NCBI GenBank assembly: GCA_029204225.1
Contig: CM055092.1
Location: forward strand, 88,261,666 to 88,325,665
DNA from: Diphasiastrum complanatum
Lineage: Eukaryota; Streptophyta; Lycopodiopsida; Lycopodiales; Lycopodiaceae
DNA: 64,000 nucleotides
Direction of reading: 5' to 3'
A model generated the notes under the pieces. That model did not search any database. It was given only the letters and a program-made list of their open reading frames with translations, and had not been told where the DNA came from. Of this stretch, positions 50,276 through 61,347 are shown piece after piece. Made by a program: the position numbers and the translations under genes. How positions within the stretch are numbered: the first letter of the stretch is position 1; every line of letters starts with the position of its first letter.

Positions 50276-51454
50276 TTGAAGAGCTATCATTTCCTGAATA
50301 TGCATGCAGAATGCATAGAAGTATCTACGGTCTGAAACAGTCAGTTCGACAATGGTACAAAAAGAAGGATCAAGCCCTGAAATCATTAGGATTCAAGCCA
50401 CTGATGGCTGATTCAAATGTGTATGTCAGAGTCACAGATGGGCAGATCATTATTGTGGCTGTATATGTGGACGACACTCTGATACTCTGCAAGAGTGAGA
50501 AGTTGATTATTGAAGTGAAGGAAGATATCTCAAAAATTTTCGAGATTGTGGATCTGGGAGAAGCCAGGTGTTACCTTGGCTTGCAAATTGGAAGGGACTA
50601 TGAGGGAGGTAAGCTATACCTTCACCAGTCCAGATACACCCAGAAAATCCTAGAGGATTTTGGGATGCTAAATTGCAAAGGAGCAAATACTCCAATGCTC
50701 GTAGGAACGGTGCTGACGAATGATGATTGTCCGAGGACTAAAGAAGAGAGAGAACAAATGCAACTCACACCTTACAAGACGCTGATAGATTTGTTGATGT
50801 ACCTTGCAGACAATACACGCTCTGACATTGCCTATGCAGTGTTCAGGATGAGCCAATTCTAATGAATCCAAGCTCGACACACTGGAAGATTGCAAAACAA
50901 ATTTTGCAACATCTTCAATTAATGAGAGATTATGGCTTGTGTTATTGTCATGATACAGGGTTCAAGATGCTTTCCTACAGTGATGCTAGCTAGGCATCCC
51001 TCAAGGACGATTGTAAAAGCGTCTCAGGAGGATGCACCATCGCGTCAGGAGTGGCAATTCTCTGGGTCAGCAAGAAGCAGACCATTGTGGCTCAGTCATC
51101 CTGCGAAGTAGAGTACGTTGCATCAACAAAGATGGCCCATTGGGCAAAACAAGAAACGAGCCTCTGGTTTTGCAGATGGATAACACACATATAATATATC
51201 TGATGAAAGACCCTGTGTTTCACTAAAGGACAAAACACATCGCGATCAAGTACCACTTGATCATGGATCTGATTGAGAAGAAGATGTTGCAGACCACCTT
51301 CATTGGAACGAAAGACATGGTTGCTGACATTTTCACAAAAGCCCTAGACAAAGGTCTTTTTGAGAGACAGAGGAGCAGTCTTGGAGTTGTCAAGCTATCA
51401 TGCTTTGAGAGGGAGCTGAAGAAACAAAACGTTTCTATACCAAAGCTTTGCTAG
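50276..51454 (+). pseudogene. second copia lineage: RT second half and RNase H
   Basis: RT from EYACRMHRSIYGLKQS through the catalytic box VYVDDTLIL (near 50465), LGEARCYLGLQIGRD and a DIAYAVFRMSQF end at 50862. RNase H follows with stops and frame changes (YCHDTGFKMLSYSDAS, ILWVSKKQTIVAQSS, DMVADIFTKALDKGLF). The first half of RT, including its first catalytic Asp region, is absent because of the fusion. The sequence is unlike the other copia RTs in this window. Confidence 0.8.
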
Positions 51455-52200
51455 CTTTCAGCCCTCACTCTGACGAAAATGTTCGCGTACGTGAAAGTCA
51501 AAAAATGCGAAGCAAAAATGATTGTGAACACCCCAACCCTCACGCTCCAAAAAGGATCAGCAAGATCATGCAAGTACCAAGAAGTACAAATATATGATTT
51601 GATATCATGACATCAGTAGATGCACTCTAGGTCATGGCTAATCTGCCACTCTTGTGATTTATGATTAGTTGTAGATGTTTAATCACTCTAATCTACAAGT
51701 TACACGACGCGACTATATACCTTCTGGTTGATGCATAATATGACTAAGTCTAATGCTAGTAAGCAATATAGATAGACAGAATATAGAATAGAAGTCCACT
51801 TGAGAGCGAGACAAGTTTTGTAAGCAGGATCCACATAGATCCAAGAAGTCCGCTAGTAAACGAGACATTACTCGTGGGAGAACGTCGCTTCTGTCACACC
51901 AACGCGCTGTGTGGGTCTATCATATAGCACACGAAAAACAAGAAGATCAATAGATGATATTGTAGCCATTACGCACGTATCACTCTTATCTTGTTTGATC
52001 TTGAATGAATTGTTGTTCGCCATCATTTGTGTATCTCATTCACTCACTTTATCAATTTTGCACACTGGTTGAATTTTGTTGAATGTTGTGTTAATCTAAA
52101 GAATGTAGATCAGCAGTGTGTGTCTACATTCTGGAGGACTGTAGGAATGATACAGTTGGCAGTGACCAGCAATCATATCTGAAATCCATCTGAATTGTTC
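51455..52200 (+). repeat. probable 3' LTR region of the second copia lineage
   Basis: Non-coding sequence following the RNase H stop; the LTR should begin close to it. Ends not defined. It contains no other gene. Confidence 0.4.
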
Positions 52201-52399
52201 ACATCCGCGACTACTCGTGCCATGCATTTTGCATCATACTGGGAGCGTGAATGCTTCAAGAAACAGAAGGAGATAGCACAAAGAAAAGGCAAATGGCAAG
52301 TGGGCAGTTATGTTGATCAACATCAATTTGATGATGATTATTATGAAGACAACTATGCTGATTAACATCAATACGATGATGATCAATATGAAGATGATA

Positions 52400-52976
52400 C
52401 AGATAAAAGCTCAAACTCGTTCATTATGGCGCTAATGACAAGTGACAAAGCCAAGGATACTTGGTACATCGACAGTGGAGCGTCCAAGCACATGACTTCG
52501 AGGAAGGAGTGGTTTTCGAAATTCAAGGAAGTCCACAATGGCGATGAAGTTGGACAAGCTGATGGCCAATTGCTATCTGTGAAAGGATTTGGAGTGGTAC
52601 CAGTGAAGCTAGCCAGCGGGATGATAAAGCGAATACGCAATGTGTAGTATGTACCTAGTTTGCCTAATAATCTACTATGAGTTGGGACGATGGCTGATCA
52701 ACAACTCAAGGTTGAGTTTGATAGTGACAAATGTCTCGTCAAGAACATCAAGAATCACTACAAAGTGAGTGCTACAGGAGCTAGAGTCAATGGGAATTGA
52801 CTCTATAAATTGAATGCAAGATCTTTTACTCAAGCTATGGTAAGCATTGTTGATAGCCGAAGTGATCTTTGGCATCAACGATTTGGTCATATTGGTGCTC
52901 AAAGTTTACAGATTCTCAAAAGAGGTAATCTAGTTATTGGATGCATAATATTCCTTTTGAAGAAAAAAATTGTGAA
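52400..52976 (+). pseudogene. copia protease and pre-integrase
   Basis: DTWYIDSGASKHMTSRKEW (protease DSGA), then LSVKGFGVVPVKL, a stop, YVPSLPNNLL, and pre-integrase DLWHQRFGHIGAQSLQI. Stops at 52646 and elsewhere. It continues across the solo LTR. Confidence 0.8.
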
Positions 52977-52981
52977 GGTTG

Positions 52982-53433
52982 TGTAATGACCCTAAAGAAT
53001 AGCCCCTAAGATGAGGATAGGAGAACACAATAGGAGAGAATATGGAGCCAAACTGCCCAACCAATCCTAGATCAAAAACCTGGATCTAGAGGAGAAGAGA
53101 GAAACTAGTAACCTAAACCCAATATGTCAATAGAATAATCCCAACCTCATTATATAGAGAGTAGACTCCTATGCATGTAACCATGCAATCCCCATGCAGA
53201 TCAACCATAAATAGGTCTCATCTCTTCATGCAGTCCTTCTGCCTATATCCGTCACACAGACATGCAATACTCCATATGTCTCAATTAGAGTGTCTTGGTC
53301 CTCTCAAGGTTATTAGTCACAAACTGGCCTTGACATGCAATTAAATCATGGTGTGACCAATAATCTTGAACACTGGAGGGCCGGTCTACCATATTAGGAC
53401 TATTGTAGGTCCTTAATTGAATTGGCCATAACA
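52982..53433. mobile_element. solo LTR with perfect 5-bp target duplication
   Basis: A 452-bp insert starting TGTAATGACC and ending GGCCATAACA (8 of 10 inverted match), flanked by GGTTG at 52977-52981 and 53434-53438. Removing it and one GGTTG rejoins the integrase frame (NCEGC-ILENQHKERFP). This shows LTR-LTR recombination after an LTR element inserted. The family is not the others in this window as far as I can see. Confidence 0.88.
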
Positions 53434-54085
53434 GGTTGCATTTTGGAAAACCAACACAAAGAGAGGTTTCCCAAAAGTGGAGCAAGGAGAGCCAGTGGCA
53501 TCCTATATATTGTCCACAGTGATCTATGTAGACCAATGCAAACTAAATCTCTTAGTGGATGCTATTACTTTATTACCTTTATTGATGATTATAGCAGATG
53601 CATTTGGATTTATTTCATAAGCAAGAAGTCAAACAAAGTTCAGGGAAATCAAGGCATTAGTTGAAAAACAAACATGATATTACATCAAGAATTTGAGATT
53701 TGATGGAGGTGGTGAGTATTTTTTTTTTTCGATAGAATTTATTGATTTTTGCAAAGATCAAAGGATCAAGAGACAGACTACAACACCTTATTCACCGCAA
53801 CAAAACGGAGTTGTAGAGCGAAAGAACAGATCCATTGTTGAGATGGCCAGGGCAATGCTCAAAAGCAAGAGTATGCCAAACACCTTTTGGACATAAGCTT
53901 GCAGCATAGCTAAGCACATCCTAAATCGGTGTCCTACAAAATCCGTGGAAGGTAAGACACCTCATGAAGCTTTCACTGGAAAGAAACCTAATATTTCTCA
54001 TTTAAGAGTATTTGGTTGTGATGCTTATGCTCATATTCCTGATGAGAAATGAAGAAAATTGGATGCAAAAGCTGTCAAGTGTATT
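53434..54085 (+). pseudogene. copia integrase core and C-terminal region
   Basis: KERFPKSGARRASGILYIVHS, YYFITFIDDYSRCIWIYF (first Asp region), a frame change, then LRFDGGGEYFFFSIEF (second Asp), TPYSPQQNGVVERKNRS (Glu), LNRCPTKSVEGKTPHEAF and HLRVFGCDAYAHIPDEK. Stops are scattered. Breaks at KAVKCI (about 54085). Confidence 0.82.
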
Positions 54086-54089
54086 GATC

Positions 54090-54840
54090 CCATGACAGAC
54101 TGATAAGGATACTTGCAAATTTCTTGCTAATCTGTTTGAGTTTTGGGGCACATGTCTTTGGATAGCTTAGCTCATGGATCCATAGGTGTGTCTATGGGCT
54201 TGCAGTCCTCCATGCCATATCTGCGAAGTACATTAGTCAAGTAGGATTCTTGGCTTATAGCTATCCTTCTGCCTGCGTGATCTCTATTGATCTCTATACC
54301 AAGAAGGTAATGGACTAGGCCTAAATCAGTCATCTCAAGCTCTGATGAAAGCAGACATTTGGTTTCCTGTAATAACTGATTTGAATTACTGATAATTAAA
54401 GAATCATCAACGTATAATGCTATTATGACATAGCTTGACCCTTTACGCCTGAGATATGCATTGTAGTCTACAAAGCAAGAAGTAAAATTGTGCTGCAACA
54501 AGAAGTGATTAATTCTGTCATACTAGGCCCTAGGAGCTTGCTTAAGACCATATAAAGCCTTATGCAATTTACATACTAGATGCTCCTTGCCTTGAAGGAT
54601 CTAACCTTCTGGTTGATAGATGAATATATCTTCTTCTATAAATCCATGTAGGAATGCCATCTGGACGTCCATCTGGTGAATGTCCAAATCTTCTGTAGCA
54701 GCTATAGCCAGTAAGGTATGAATAGACTGATGCTTTACCATTGGACTAAAGGTCTCAGTGTAGTCTATTCCATATACTTGTTCAAAGCCTTTAACCACTA
54801 GTCTAGCTTTCCATTTGGATATGGATCCATCATCTTTAAG
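54090..54840 (-). pseudogene. copia reverse transcriptase
   Basis: Minus strand: MVKGFEQVYGIDYTETFSP, then HQMDVQMAFLHGFIEEDIF (first Asp region), stops near 54600 and 54520, then the catalytic LYVDDSLIIS (near 54415), MTDLGLVHYLLGIEINRD and DTPMDP, a stop, KLSKDMCPKTQTD and a last YQSVMGSI. It is cut exactly at the join, where intact relatives continue MYA. Confidence 0.82.
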
Positions 54841-55263
54841 CTTTAGCTTAAAGATCCACTTGGAGTCAATTGGTTTTACACCAATAGGAGGATTGACATG
54901 ACTCTAGTTCTTGTTCTTCGTTAGAGAGTGATACTCAGCATCCATGGCAGCCTTCCAATTGTCTACACCAGGCATTGACAGAGCTTCTGCAACTATGGCA
55001 GGTTCATCGTGACTGATGAACGTCTGAGGGACAAAATGATCAGGTTGATGTCGTTGTCTTGCAGACCTTAAAATTGCATGTGCTTGAGTGGATGATTCTC
55101 CTTGGTGAAAGACTAGGATCGTAGCATCTTGTGGTTGAGCAATCGTGGATCTGGGCCCATCGATGGTAAGTGGAGCTGTTGGGACAAGCTCCTTTGTCTA
55201 AATAGTCGTAGGTCATTGCCTAATGACGGATGGTGGAGCTGTTATGGCATACTTTTGCATCGA

Positions 55264-56289
55264 CTACTTTTGCTTGAAATCGTGATAGTTGTCTTCAAGA
55301 AAGACAACATCACGGTTGACTGAGATATGACATGAATCAACATCATAGATGTGATATGCTTTATGCAATGTTGAGTAGTCGATGAAGATGTTCTTACTGC
55401 TTATTGGGTCCAGCCTCTTCCTCATATCAGATGGCACTTGTGCATAGCAAAGACATCCGAAAATACGTAGGTGTTTCAAGCTTGGTTTGTAGCCATAGTA
55501 GGCTTCAAACGGTGTCTTTTGAATCAATTGCTTTAGATTTGAAGTAGTTCTGCAGATAGCAGATCGTAGAGATTGCTTCTACCTAGAATGTTTGAGGTAA
55601 ATGGGCGTTGGCTGTCATGGATCGTGTAGCTTCCAACAGTGTGCGGTTCTTCCGCTCAGCTACTCTGTTCTGTTGAGGAGTGTAGCTTGTAGTAAACTGA
55701 TGGTGCACGCCACATGAAGATAGATAATCTTTCATCTCATTTGATAAGTACTCTCCCCCTGAATTAGACCGTAGGGCCTTGATTCTCTGACTAGTCTGAT
55801 TCTCAATATATTGCTTGAATCCTTTGAAGCAATTGAATGCTTCTGACTTGTTATTAATGAACATTACTCTAGTAAAATGGGAGTAGTCATCAATGAATGT
55901 AATAAAATATAGAGTCTTACCCAAGGAAGGTACGCTCATAGGACCACATAAGTCACTATGTATCAGTGATAGAATGGACTTGGCTCTTTTGGCCTGTCCT
56001 CTTGGAAATCTGGTTCTAGGTTGTTTGCCTAGTAAGCAACTTTCACTGACAGATTGATTAGCTGTAGTAACAACATTTATATTCATGTCCTTGACCATTT
56101 TGTTAGATGCATATACAAGATTGAACAGATGTTTAGATGTCCTAATCTCTGATGCCATAAATTAGCATCTGAACAACTCACAAAAAGTGCAACATCGTGA
56201 CTCAGTATGTACAAATTTCTTTCTCTGTAAGCAGAGAGAATTTTCTTTGAGTTCTCATCTAAAATAGTACATCGCCTAGCAGTAAACAA
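55264..56289 (-). pseudogene. copia integrase
   Basis: Pre-integrase LWHQRLGHLNICSILYM, a frame change near 56100, SESCLLGKQPRTRFPRG, LIHSDLCGPMSVPSLGK, TLYFITFIDDYSHFTRVMF (first Asp), RSNSGGEYLSNEM, where the second catalytic Asp is replaced by Asn, and PQQNRVAERKNRTLLE (Glu). The C-terminal part (55527-55264) has IFGCLCYAQVPSDMRKR. The D-to-N change alone would abolish integration. Confidence 0.85.
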
Positions 56290-56352
56290 AGCTCTATAGC
56301 CTTGATCAGTGATCTTGCTTATAGATAATAAGTTCTTTGTTAATTTGGGTAC

Positions 56353-56736
56353 TTAAAGTACACCATTAAGCTGCCTAGTGATGCCATCAAAGAATTGTAG
56401 TCGAATAGAGCCTTGGCCTTCGACTTGATGTGACCTAAAGTCACCAAAGAAAATGTACTTCGATTTTGTAGCTGTGAGTGTAGAGAAGAGGTATTTGCAT
56501 GGCGTCATGTGTTGAGAGACACATGAATCGAGATACCATTGATGGGCATGTCTACTGGGTTGATCTTGTACCATCAGCGCTCTCTCATCTTCTTGCGAAT
56601 CTTTGACTGTGTCAGAGTTGCCTTGTTGCTGCTGCTGCATCTTCTTTCTGGCTTCATTATGCTTGAGGACATGACAGTCCTTGATATCATGGTTGGTTCT
56701 TTTGCAATACCTACAAAATAGCTTGGTCTTGGACAA
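56353..56736 (-). pseudogene. copia nucleocapsid knuckle and protease
   Basis: Zinc knuckle CRYCKRTNHDIKDC (C-X2-C-X4-H-X4-C), a Gln-rich linker, then a protease motif WYLDSCVSQHMT in which DSG reads DSC. Frame open to 56353, then a stop in the protease tail. Confidence 0.8.
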
Positions 56737-56901
56737 TGATTGGTTGTGATGTGGTTGTTGTGGTTGCGATGCTGCTAGTTGTTTAGCCTTTGTCTTCTTG
56801 TCCTTGAAGCCTTTCTTCTTCTTGGACTATTGCTTGGTTGAGTAGAGTGCCATGAATTTGGTACTTGTTGACGTGGACAATATTTTTCTCCTTACTTCTT
56901 C

Positions 56902-57450
56902 CTACAACAGACTTGCTGTCAATTTTTGTAGAGACAGCGTAGGAGTGTTGCTAAGAAGCAACACTAAATTGTCATAGGAGGATGGAAGATTGGAAAGAAG
57001 AGACATGGTAGAGTCTTCCTCTAATATAGGTGATCCTATTGCAACCAGTTGGTTTAGAAACTGTTTGAACTCATTCATGTGGTCGCTTACTGAGGTGCTT
57101 TCACTCACTCTAAGTGTCAACATCTTCTTCCTCAAGAAGAGACGAGTAGACACATCTGAGGTCTCGTAGATGCTTGTAAGAATATCCCACGCTTCTTTGG
57201 AGGTGGTGTTGTTTGACACGTGAGCAATCTGAATGTCCTTCAAATTGAGGGATACAATGGCAAGTGCTTTGCCATCCTTTGCATCCCATGCTGGAAGCAA
57301 TTCAGGTTCTATCGACTTGGGTATTGAACCATTTACGTACCTCCACAACTCTTTCTCGATTAGGATCATCCTCATCTTGAACTTCCACATGTGGAAGTCA
57401 TCTCCATTGAATTTGTTGATCAAGCAAATCTCTGAGGTTGAACCTTCCAT
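56902..57450 (-). CDS. copia gag N-terminal domain (open but isolated)
   Basis: The likely start is the Met at 57450 (MEGSTSEICLINKFNGDDF), ten codons inside the longest open frame. It continues HMWKFKMRMILIEKELW, SLNLKDIQIAHVSNNTTS and LTSIYETSDVSTRLFLRKKM, ending in NLPSSYDNLVLLLSNTP, which is the full copia gag (UBN2-like) domain. Stops and frame changes separate it from the zinc knuckle, so no full polyprotein can be made. It is the longest intact gag domain in the window. Confidence 0.75.
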   Translation of the reverse strand: MEGSTSEICLINKFNGDDFHMWKFKMRMILIEKELWRYVNGSIPKSIEPELLPAWDAKDGKALAIVSLNLKDIQIAHVSNNTTSKEAWDILTSIYETSDVSTRLFLRKKMLTLRVSESTSVSDHMNEFKQFLNQLVAIGSPILEEDSTMSLLSNLPSSYDNLVLLLSNTPTLSLQKLTASLL

Positions 57451-57620
57451 AACGATCGAGTAGCAGAGATGAAACACAAACAGAAAGAACGTCTCTATAG
57501 AGTAAGAATAAATCTTAGACTCTAGTAATCTAATGAACCTAGGCTCTTATACCACTTCTGTGGGAGCAGGCACTGATATCACTCTATGGGATTAGATATC
57601 AGCTTTGATACCACTTCTAT

Positions 57621-58818
57621 TGGAAGAAAAATAAGGAAATTGTTATAATCAAGACCGTGGATTACTTAGAGAATGGAGTTATGAGCAGTTCTTTGTGTGT
57701 GGAATCAGATTATCAGTGTAGGAGTCATAGACTACCGTGAAAGAGAGATTGCAAAGGAGCTTAGGCGTCTGAGACAGCCATGCAATTCTCTAATACTGAT
57801 AACCTGGTATGAAGAGAATGTAGAATTAATTTAGGCATCAAAGGTAGCCATACAATTCTCTTCTTAATAGCATTTGTGTGAGAGGAGCAAGAGTTATCAT
57901 TCAACAAGAATGCAAAAGTGTAGAACAATAGCAAATTTGTATATTGAAGCTATAAATACAACGATCAGACCACAATACAATTGTGTTGATAAGCGCGTGA
58001 TCCTACTAACAGATTCAAGACAATTGCTAAGGTTCTAAAATAGTTCTCTCTCTATATATATAATCACTAACTTTGAGGAGTCAGCTACTGATAAAAGACG
58101 TTCTCCGCTATCTAAACTTACGTATCATCATCATCATCTCAATACAATTGCTCAATTACATGTATATATACATATCAGTTGAAAAATCTTGTACTAGATT
58201 AACTTTACAATTACAAGATTGATAACAACTGTTAATCTGATCAGTGGATCAGTTCGTTGATGAAGTGTGAAGGCTTTTTGGTCTGCTAGCAAAAATCCAT
58301 ATATTTCTACAAACTAGGAATGTGACACTCCTTGGCCTTTTGGCCATTGCCTTTACCTGAGGGCAGCCTTCAGGATTTGTAAGACACCTTCGGCATTTGG
58401 AAGACACCTTCGGCGTTGAAGACACCTTCGGCGTTTGGAAGACACCTTCGGCATTTGAGACACCTTCGGTGTTTGGAAGACACCTTCGGCATTTGTAGGA
58501 CATCGCCTTTGTCTGTAGGACAGCTTTGGCCTATTGTAGAGCAAGTGTCGTCTTTTTTTTTTTCACCTGTGTAGAAACCTGTGTAACACTTGCAGTGTCG
58601 CCTGTCAGAAAACTCAGTGTAAAAACACAGTGTCGGATTTTTTGCATTTTTCAGCTGTAAGAAAAATGCGAGTAAAAACCAGATTGTAGCGATAATTAGT
58701 TCAAAATGTAGACTGTTTCAAAAATAATTCATTTTTTGCAAATTACATTTGAGAGAGTAAAATTTAGAGAAGGAAGGAGGGTTGTTGGGATGAGTAGGAG
58801 TTAGATTAAACTCCAACA
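57621..58818 (-). repeat. 5' LTR of the 54-58.8 kb copia
   Basis: About 1.2 kb from TGTTGGAGTTT (minus-sense start at 58818) to TTCTTCCA before the PBS. It holds the 20-bp tandem array at 58383-58497 and a short segment resembling the 42.8-46.4 kb LTRs. Confidence 0.6.
58383..58497. repeat. 18-20 bp tandem array inside an LTR
   Basis: Six units with consensus GACACCTTCGGCATTTGGAA, alternating between 20 and 18 bp, and one or two decayed units after it. There are no unique spacers. Confidence 0.9.
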
Positions 58819-59150
58819 TTATCTTCAACGGAAGTTGAATATCGTGCACTCAACAATGCTACACAGGAAGCGGTATGGCTATGAAGATTGCTTGTTGATT
58901 TAGGTCAACCACAGGTGGATGCGACTACTATTTCTTGCGACAACCAAAGCTGCATTCACCTTGCCAAAAATCCAGCTCTACATGCTTGAACTAAGCACAT
59001 CAAAATACATTATCACTTTGGTCGAGAGAAAATACTTGATGGGGCCATTGATCCTGTTTTTGTAGATTTCAAAATCAAATGGCGGATATTTTTACTAAGT
59101 CATTAGGTAGATGTAAATTTAAAAAGTTTTGTACTTTATTAGAAATAGAA
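58819..59150 (+). pseudogene. copia RNase H end (fourth lineage)
   Basis: LSSTEVEYRALNNATQEAVWL, a stop, LLVDLGQPQVDATTISCDN, HLAKNPALHA, then TKHIKIHYHFGREKILDG. This is the RNase H second half, ending at a classic PPT/LTR junction. Cut at its 5' side by the LTR that ends at 58818. Confidence 0.8.
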
Positions 59151-59177
59151 GAATGTAATTTTATCATTGAGGGAGAG

Positions 59178-59276
59178 TGTTAGAAACTAATGATAAACTT
59201 GTTACTAGTTACAATTTACTGTTGACAACTATTACCAGCTGTAAGTAGTTGTAGGCTAGTCTATAGTCAACTACTA

Positions 59277-59350
<74 letters not shown>

Positions 59351-59503
59351 GGGTTTATTGTATTGTCTTTCAGTTAGTGTGATACAGTGTAATGGTGTGT
59401 TCTTCCTCTTTTTCTTGGTGATTGCTTATGGTAATTGATTGATAGTGCTCATCAGATTATTGATAGAGAAGTATCACATTAAGTCAAGAAAGGTATCTAA
59501 CCA
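59178..59503 (+). repeat. putative 3' LTR of the fourth copia lineage
   Basis: Follows the PPT TTGAGGGAGAG. Starts TGTTAGAAAC; the closest inverse is GTATCTAACCA near 59503, so the end is uncertain. It contains (CT)n and (AT)n tracts. Confidence 0.5.
59278..59348. repeat. compound (CT)n(AT)n microsatellite
   Basis: About 33 bp CT then about 37 bp AT, inside the LTR. Confidence 0.96.
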
Positions 59504-60237
59504 GTGTACTCTACAAGTGTGGCATGGAAAACTGCAAGTCAATAGACCAAGATTCAAACTGTCAAAGGATATGTGTAGAAATTACAGCAAATAAGGATCC
59601 TAAAACGCTTGAAATGATGAGGGAAACAATAGATTATGATCTCATAAGATTAGCACAAGTTGAACCATCAAAATCCATCAAAAATCTATGTTTGAATCTC
59701 ACTAAATGGCCCAAATCCTTGATCACACGTGTAAAAGTACGGCCTCCCACAGTCTGAATACTGTACACCAGACCTACATTCAATCCTATAATCATTAGTA
59801 ATCACAAGAACTCAAACAATTATGAACATAGAGAGCAATTGCACCATTATGAGAGAAAAATCATGAAATTGCTTGATTGATTTTGGTGAGATATCATCAC
59901 CTATATATACATGATACATCACGGTTTTGGGCAGGTATGAGTAGCCCTAAACCTATCCCTAATGCTAATTTTGGTGGATCTTTCATCCCTACCAAGTTAG
60001 GGTTGGAATCTTGGAGATCCCTCAACAATGCAAAGATTACCAAAAATAGCTCCTATTTTCTCTCTCTTGTATCTAAGCATAGTTTGGAATTCCAAGGGTT
60101 CTAACACTTAGGTCTACTTGAGAAAATCCTTATGAATATAATCCTATGCTATTTGGCACGCGCTACATCATGACCATCTAACTATTTACAAGTCATATGA
60201 CCAAAACTAGTCAAGTTAGAATTGTGAATTTTTAACA
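59504..60237 (-). repeat. 3' LTR of the right-edge copia (left limit uncertain)
   Basis: Minus-sense start TGTTAAAAATTC at 60237 after the PPT AGTGAGGAGGAG. The far end is not fixed. It contains one CACACGTGTA near 59724. Confidence 0.55.
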
Positions 60238-60251
60238 CTCCTCCTCACTAT

Positions 60252-61347
60252 CTAGCTTGGTTCAATCATTGCTTTACTAATCACTCCAAGTGATGGTCTG
60301 AACTTCATAAAAGGTGTCTTTTGAAGTGGTTTAGTAAGTAGATTAGCTACACATTCATTGCTTGGAACATGCTCCAAAGCAATCTCCTTGGCTTGCACCA
60401 TTTCTCTCACAAAGTGATGGCATATCTCAATGTGCTTAGATCTTGCATGGAAGATTGGGTTAGATGCAAGGTGTTGGGCTGATATATTGTCATTGTAGAT
60501 GATTGGTGCCTCCTCTGAATCCATGATCTTTAGCTCCACCAATTATCTCTTGATCCAAAGTACCTCCTTTGTAGTGGTTGTCAAAGCTTTGTATCAGGCC
60601 TCGGTTGAAGATAGAGATATGGTTTTTTGCTTTTTTGAAAGCCTTGAATACAACACCTTCTCCTATGAAAGTTGAATAGGCACTTGTTGATTTCCTATCC
60701 CTCTTGTCCCCTGCAAAATCTGAATCACTAAATGCATGAAGGTTAATCACATCTCCTCTATATAGAATCCCAAAATCCAATGTACCCGAGATGTATCTTA
60801 GAATCCTCTTAGCCTTTTTCCAATAGATATTCAATGGCTTTTGCATGGATTGGCTCAACCTACATACACTAAAGCTAAGATCTGGTCTAGTTATAGTGAT
60901 CCACATTAAGGAGCCTATAAGTTGCCTAAACAAAGTGATGTCCATGAAGGATCTTTCATCATCTTCATTTGGCACTTTTACATCTTGCTCCATTGGTGTG
61001 TCAACACTTTTGCATACTTCCATCTTAAACTTCTTCAAAAGACTTTGAGCATAGTTTACTTGACTTATAAAGATAAAATCAGACCCTCTAAGTACCTCTA
61101 TGCCTAAGATGAAGTGAAGACACCCTAGATCTACCATCTTGAACTCTAAAGATAGATCTATCTTGATTTTTTTAATACCATCAACATTATTTCCACTAAT
61201 GATGATGTCATCTACATAAATGAGTAAAAGTACAATACCAACATTATCAAACTTAATGTAAAGAGTGGGATCATATTCACTTTGAACAAAAGAAAGTGAA
61301 TTAATATAGCAATGTAGTCTTGAATTCCAAGGTCTCGAGGCTTGCTT
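60252..61347 (-). pseudogene. copia RT second half and RNase H
   Basis: After the stop at 61348 the same frame continues KQASRPWNSRLHCYIN, the catalytic box LLIYVDDIIIS (near 61210), MVDLGCLHFILGIEVLRG, then the RNase H start ISGTLDFGILYRGD, HAFSDSDFAGDKRDRKS. A frameshift near 60655 shifts to the frame that holds MVELKIMDSEEAPIIYNDN, ARSKHIEICHHFVREMV and HVPSNECVANLLTKPL, ending 60252. Confidence 0.85.

Larger units (their letters stand above)
52200..54085 (+). mobile_element. third copia fragment (gag end to integrase), carrying a solo LTR
   Basis: Starts in a damaged zinc knuckle (near 52225, YWERECFKKQKE), then an acidic stretch and a protease. Integrase is split by a solo LTR at 52982-53433. 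The fragment ends at about 54085 in an inverted join to a minus-strand copia. No LTRs of its own are seen. Confidence 0.8.
54085..58818 (-). mobile_element. copia element on the minus strand, 5' LTR to RT
   Basis: The 5' LTR (57621-58818), a PBS-like TGGTATCAAAGC (57605-57616 region, minus sense), gag, zinc knuckle, protease, integrase and RT follow in order; RNase H and the 3' LTR are lost at the inverted join near 54085. The right edge abuts a plus-strand copia RNase H, so it probably inserted there. Same lineage as 42.78-46.42 kb. Confidence 0.82.

Noticed and set aside
58383-58497. Possible CRISPR array
   Set aside because: Units are contiguous tandem copies with no spacers, inside a plant LTR.
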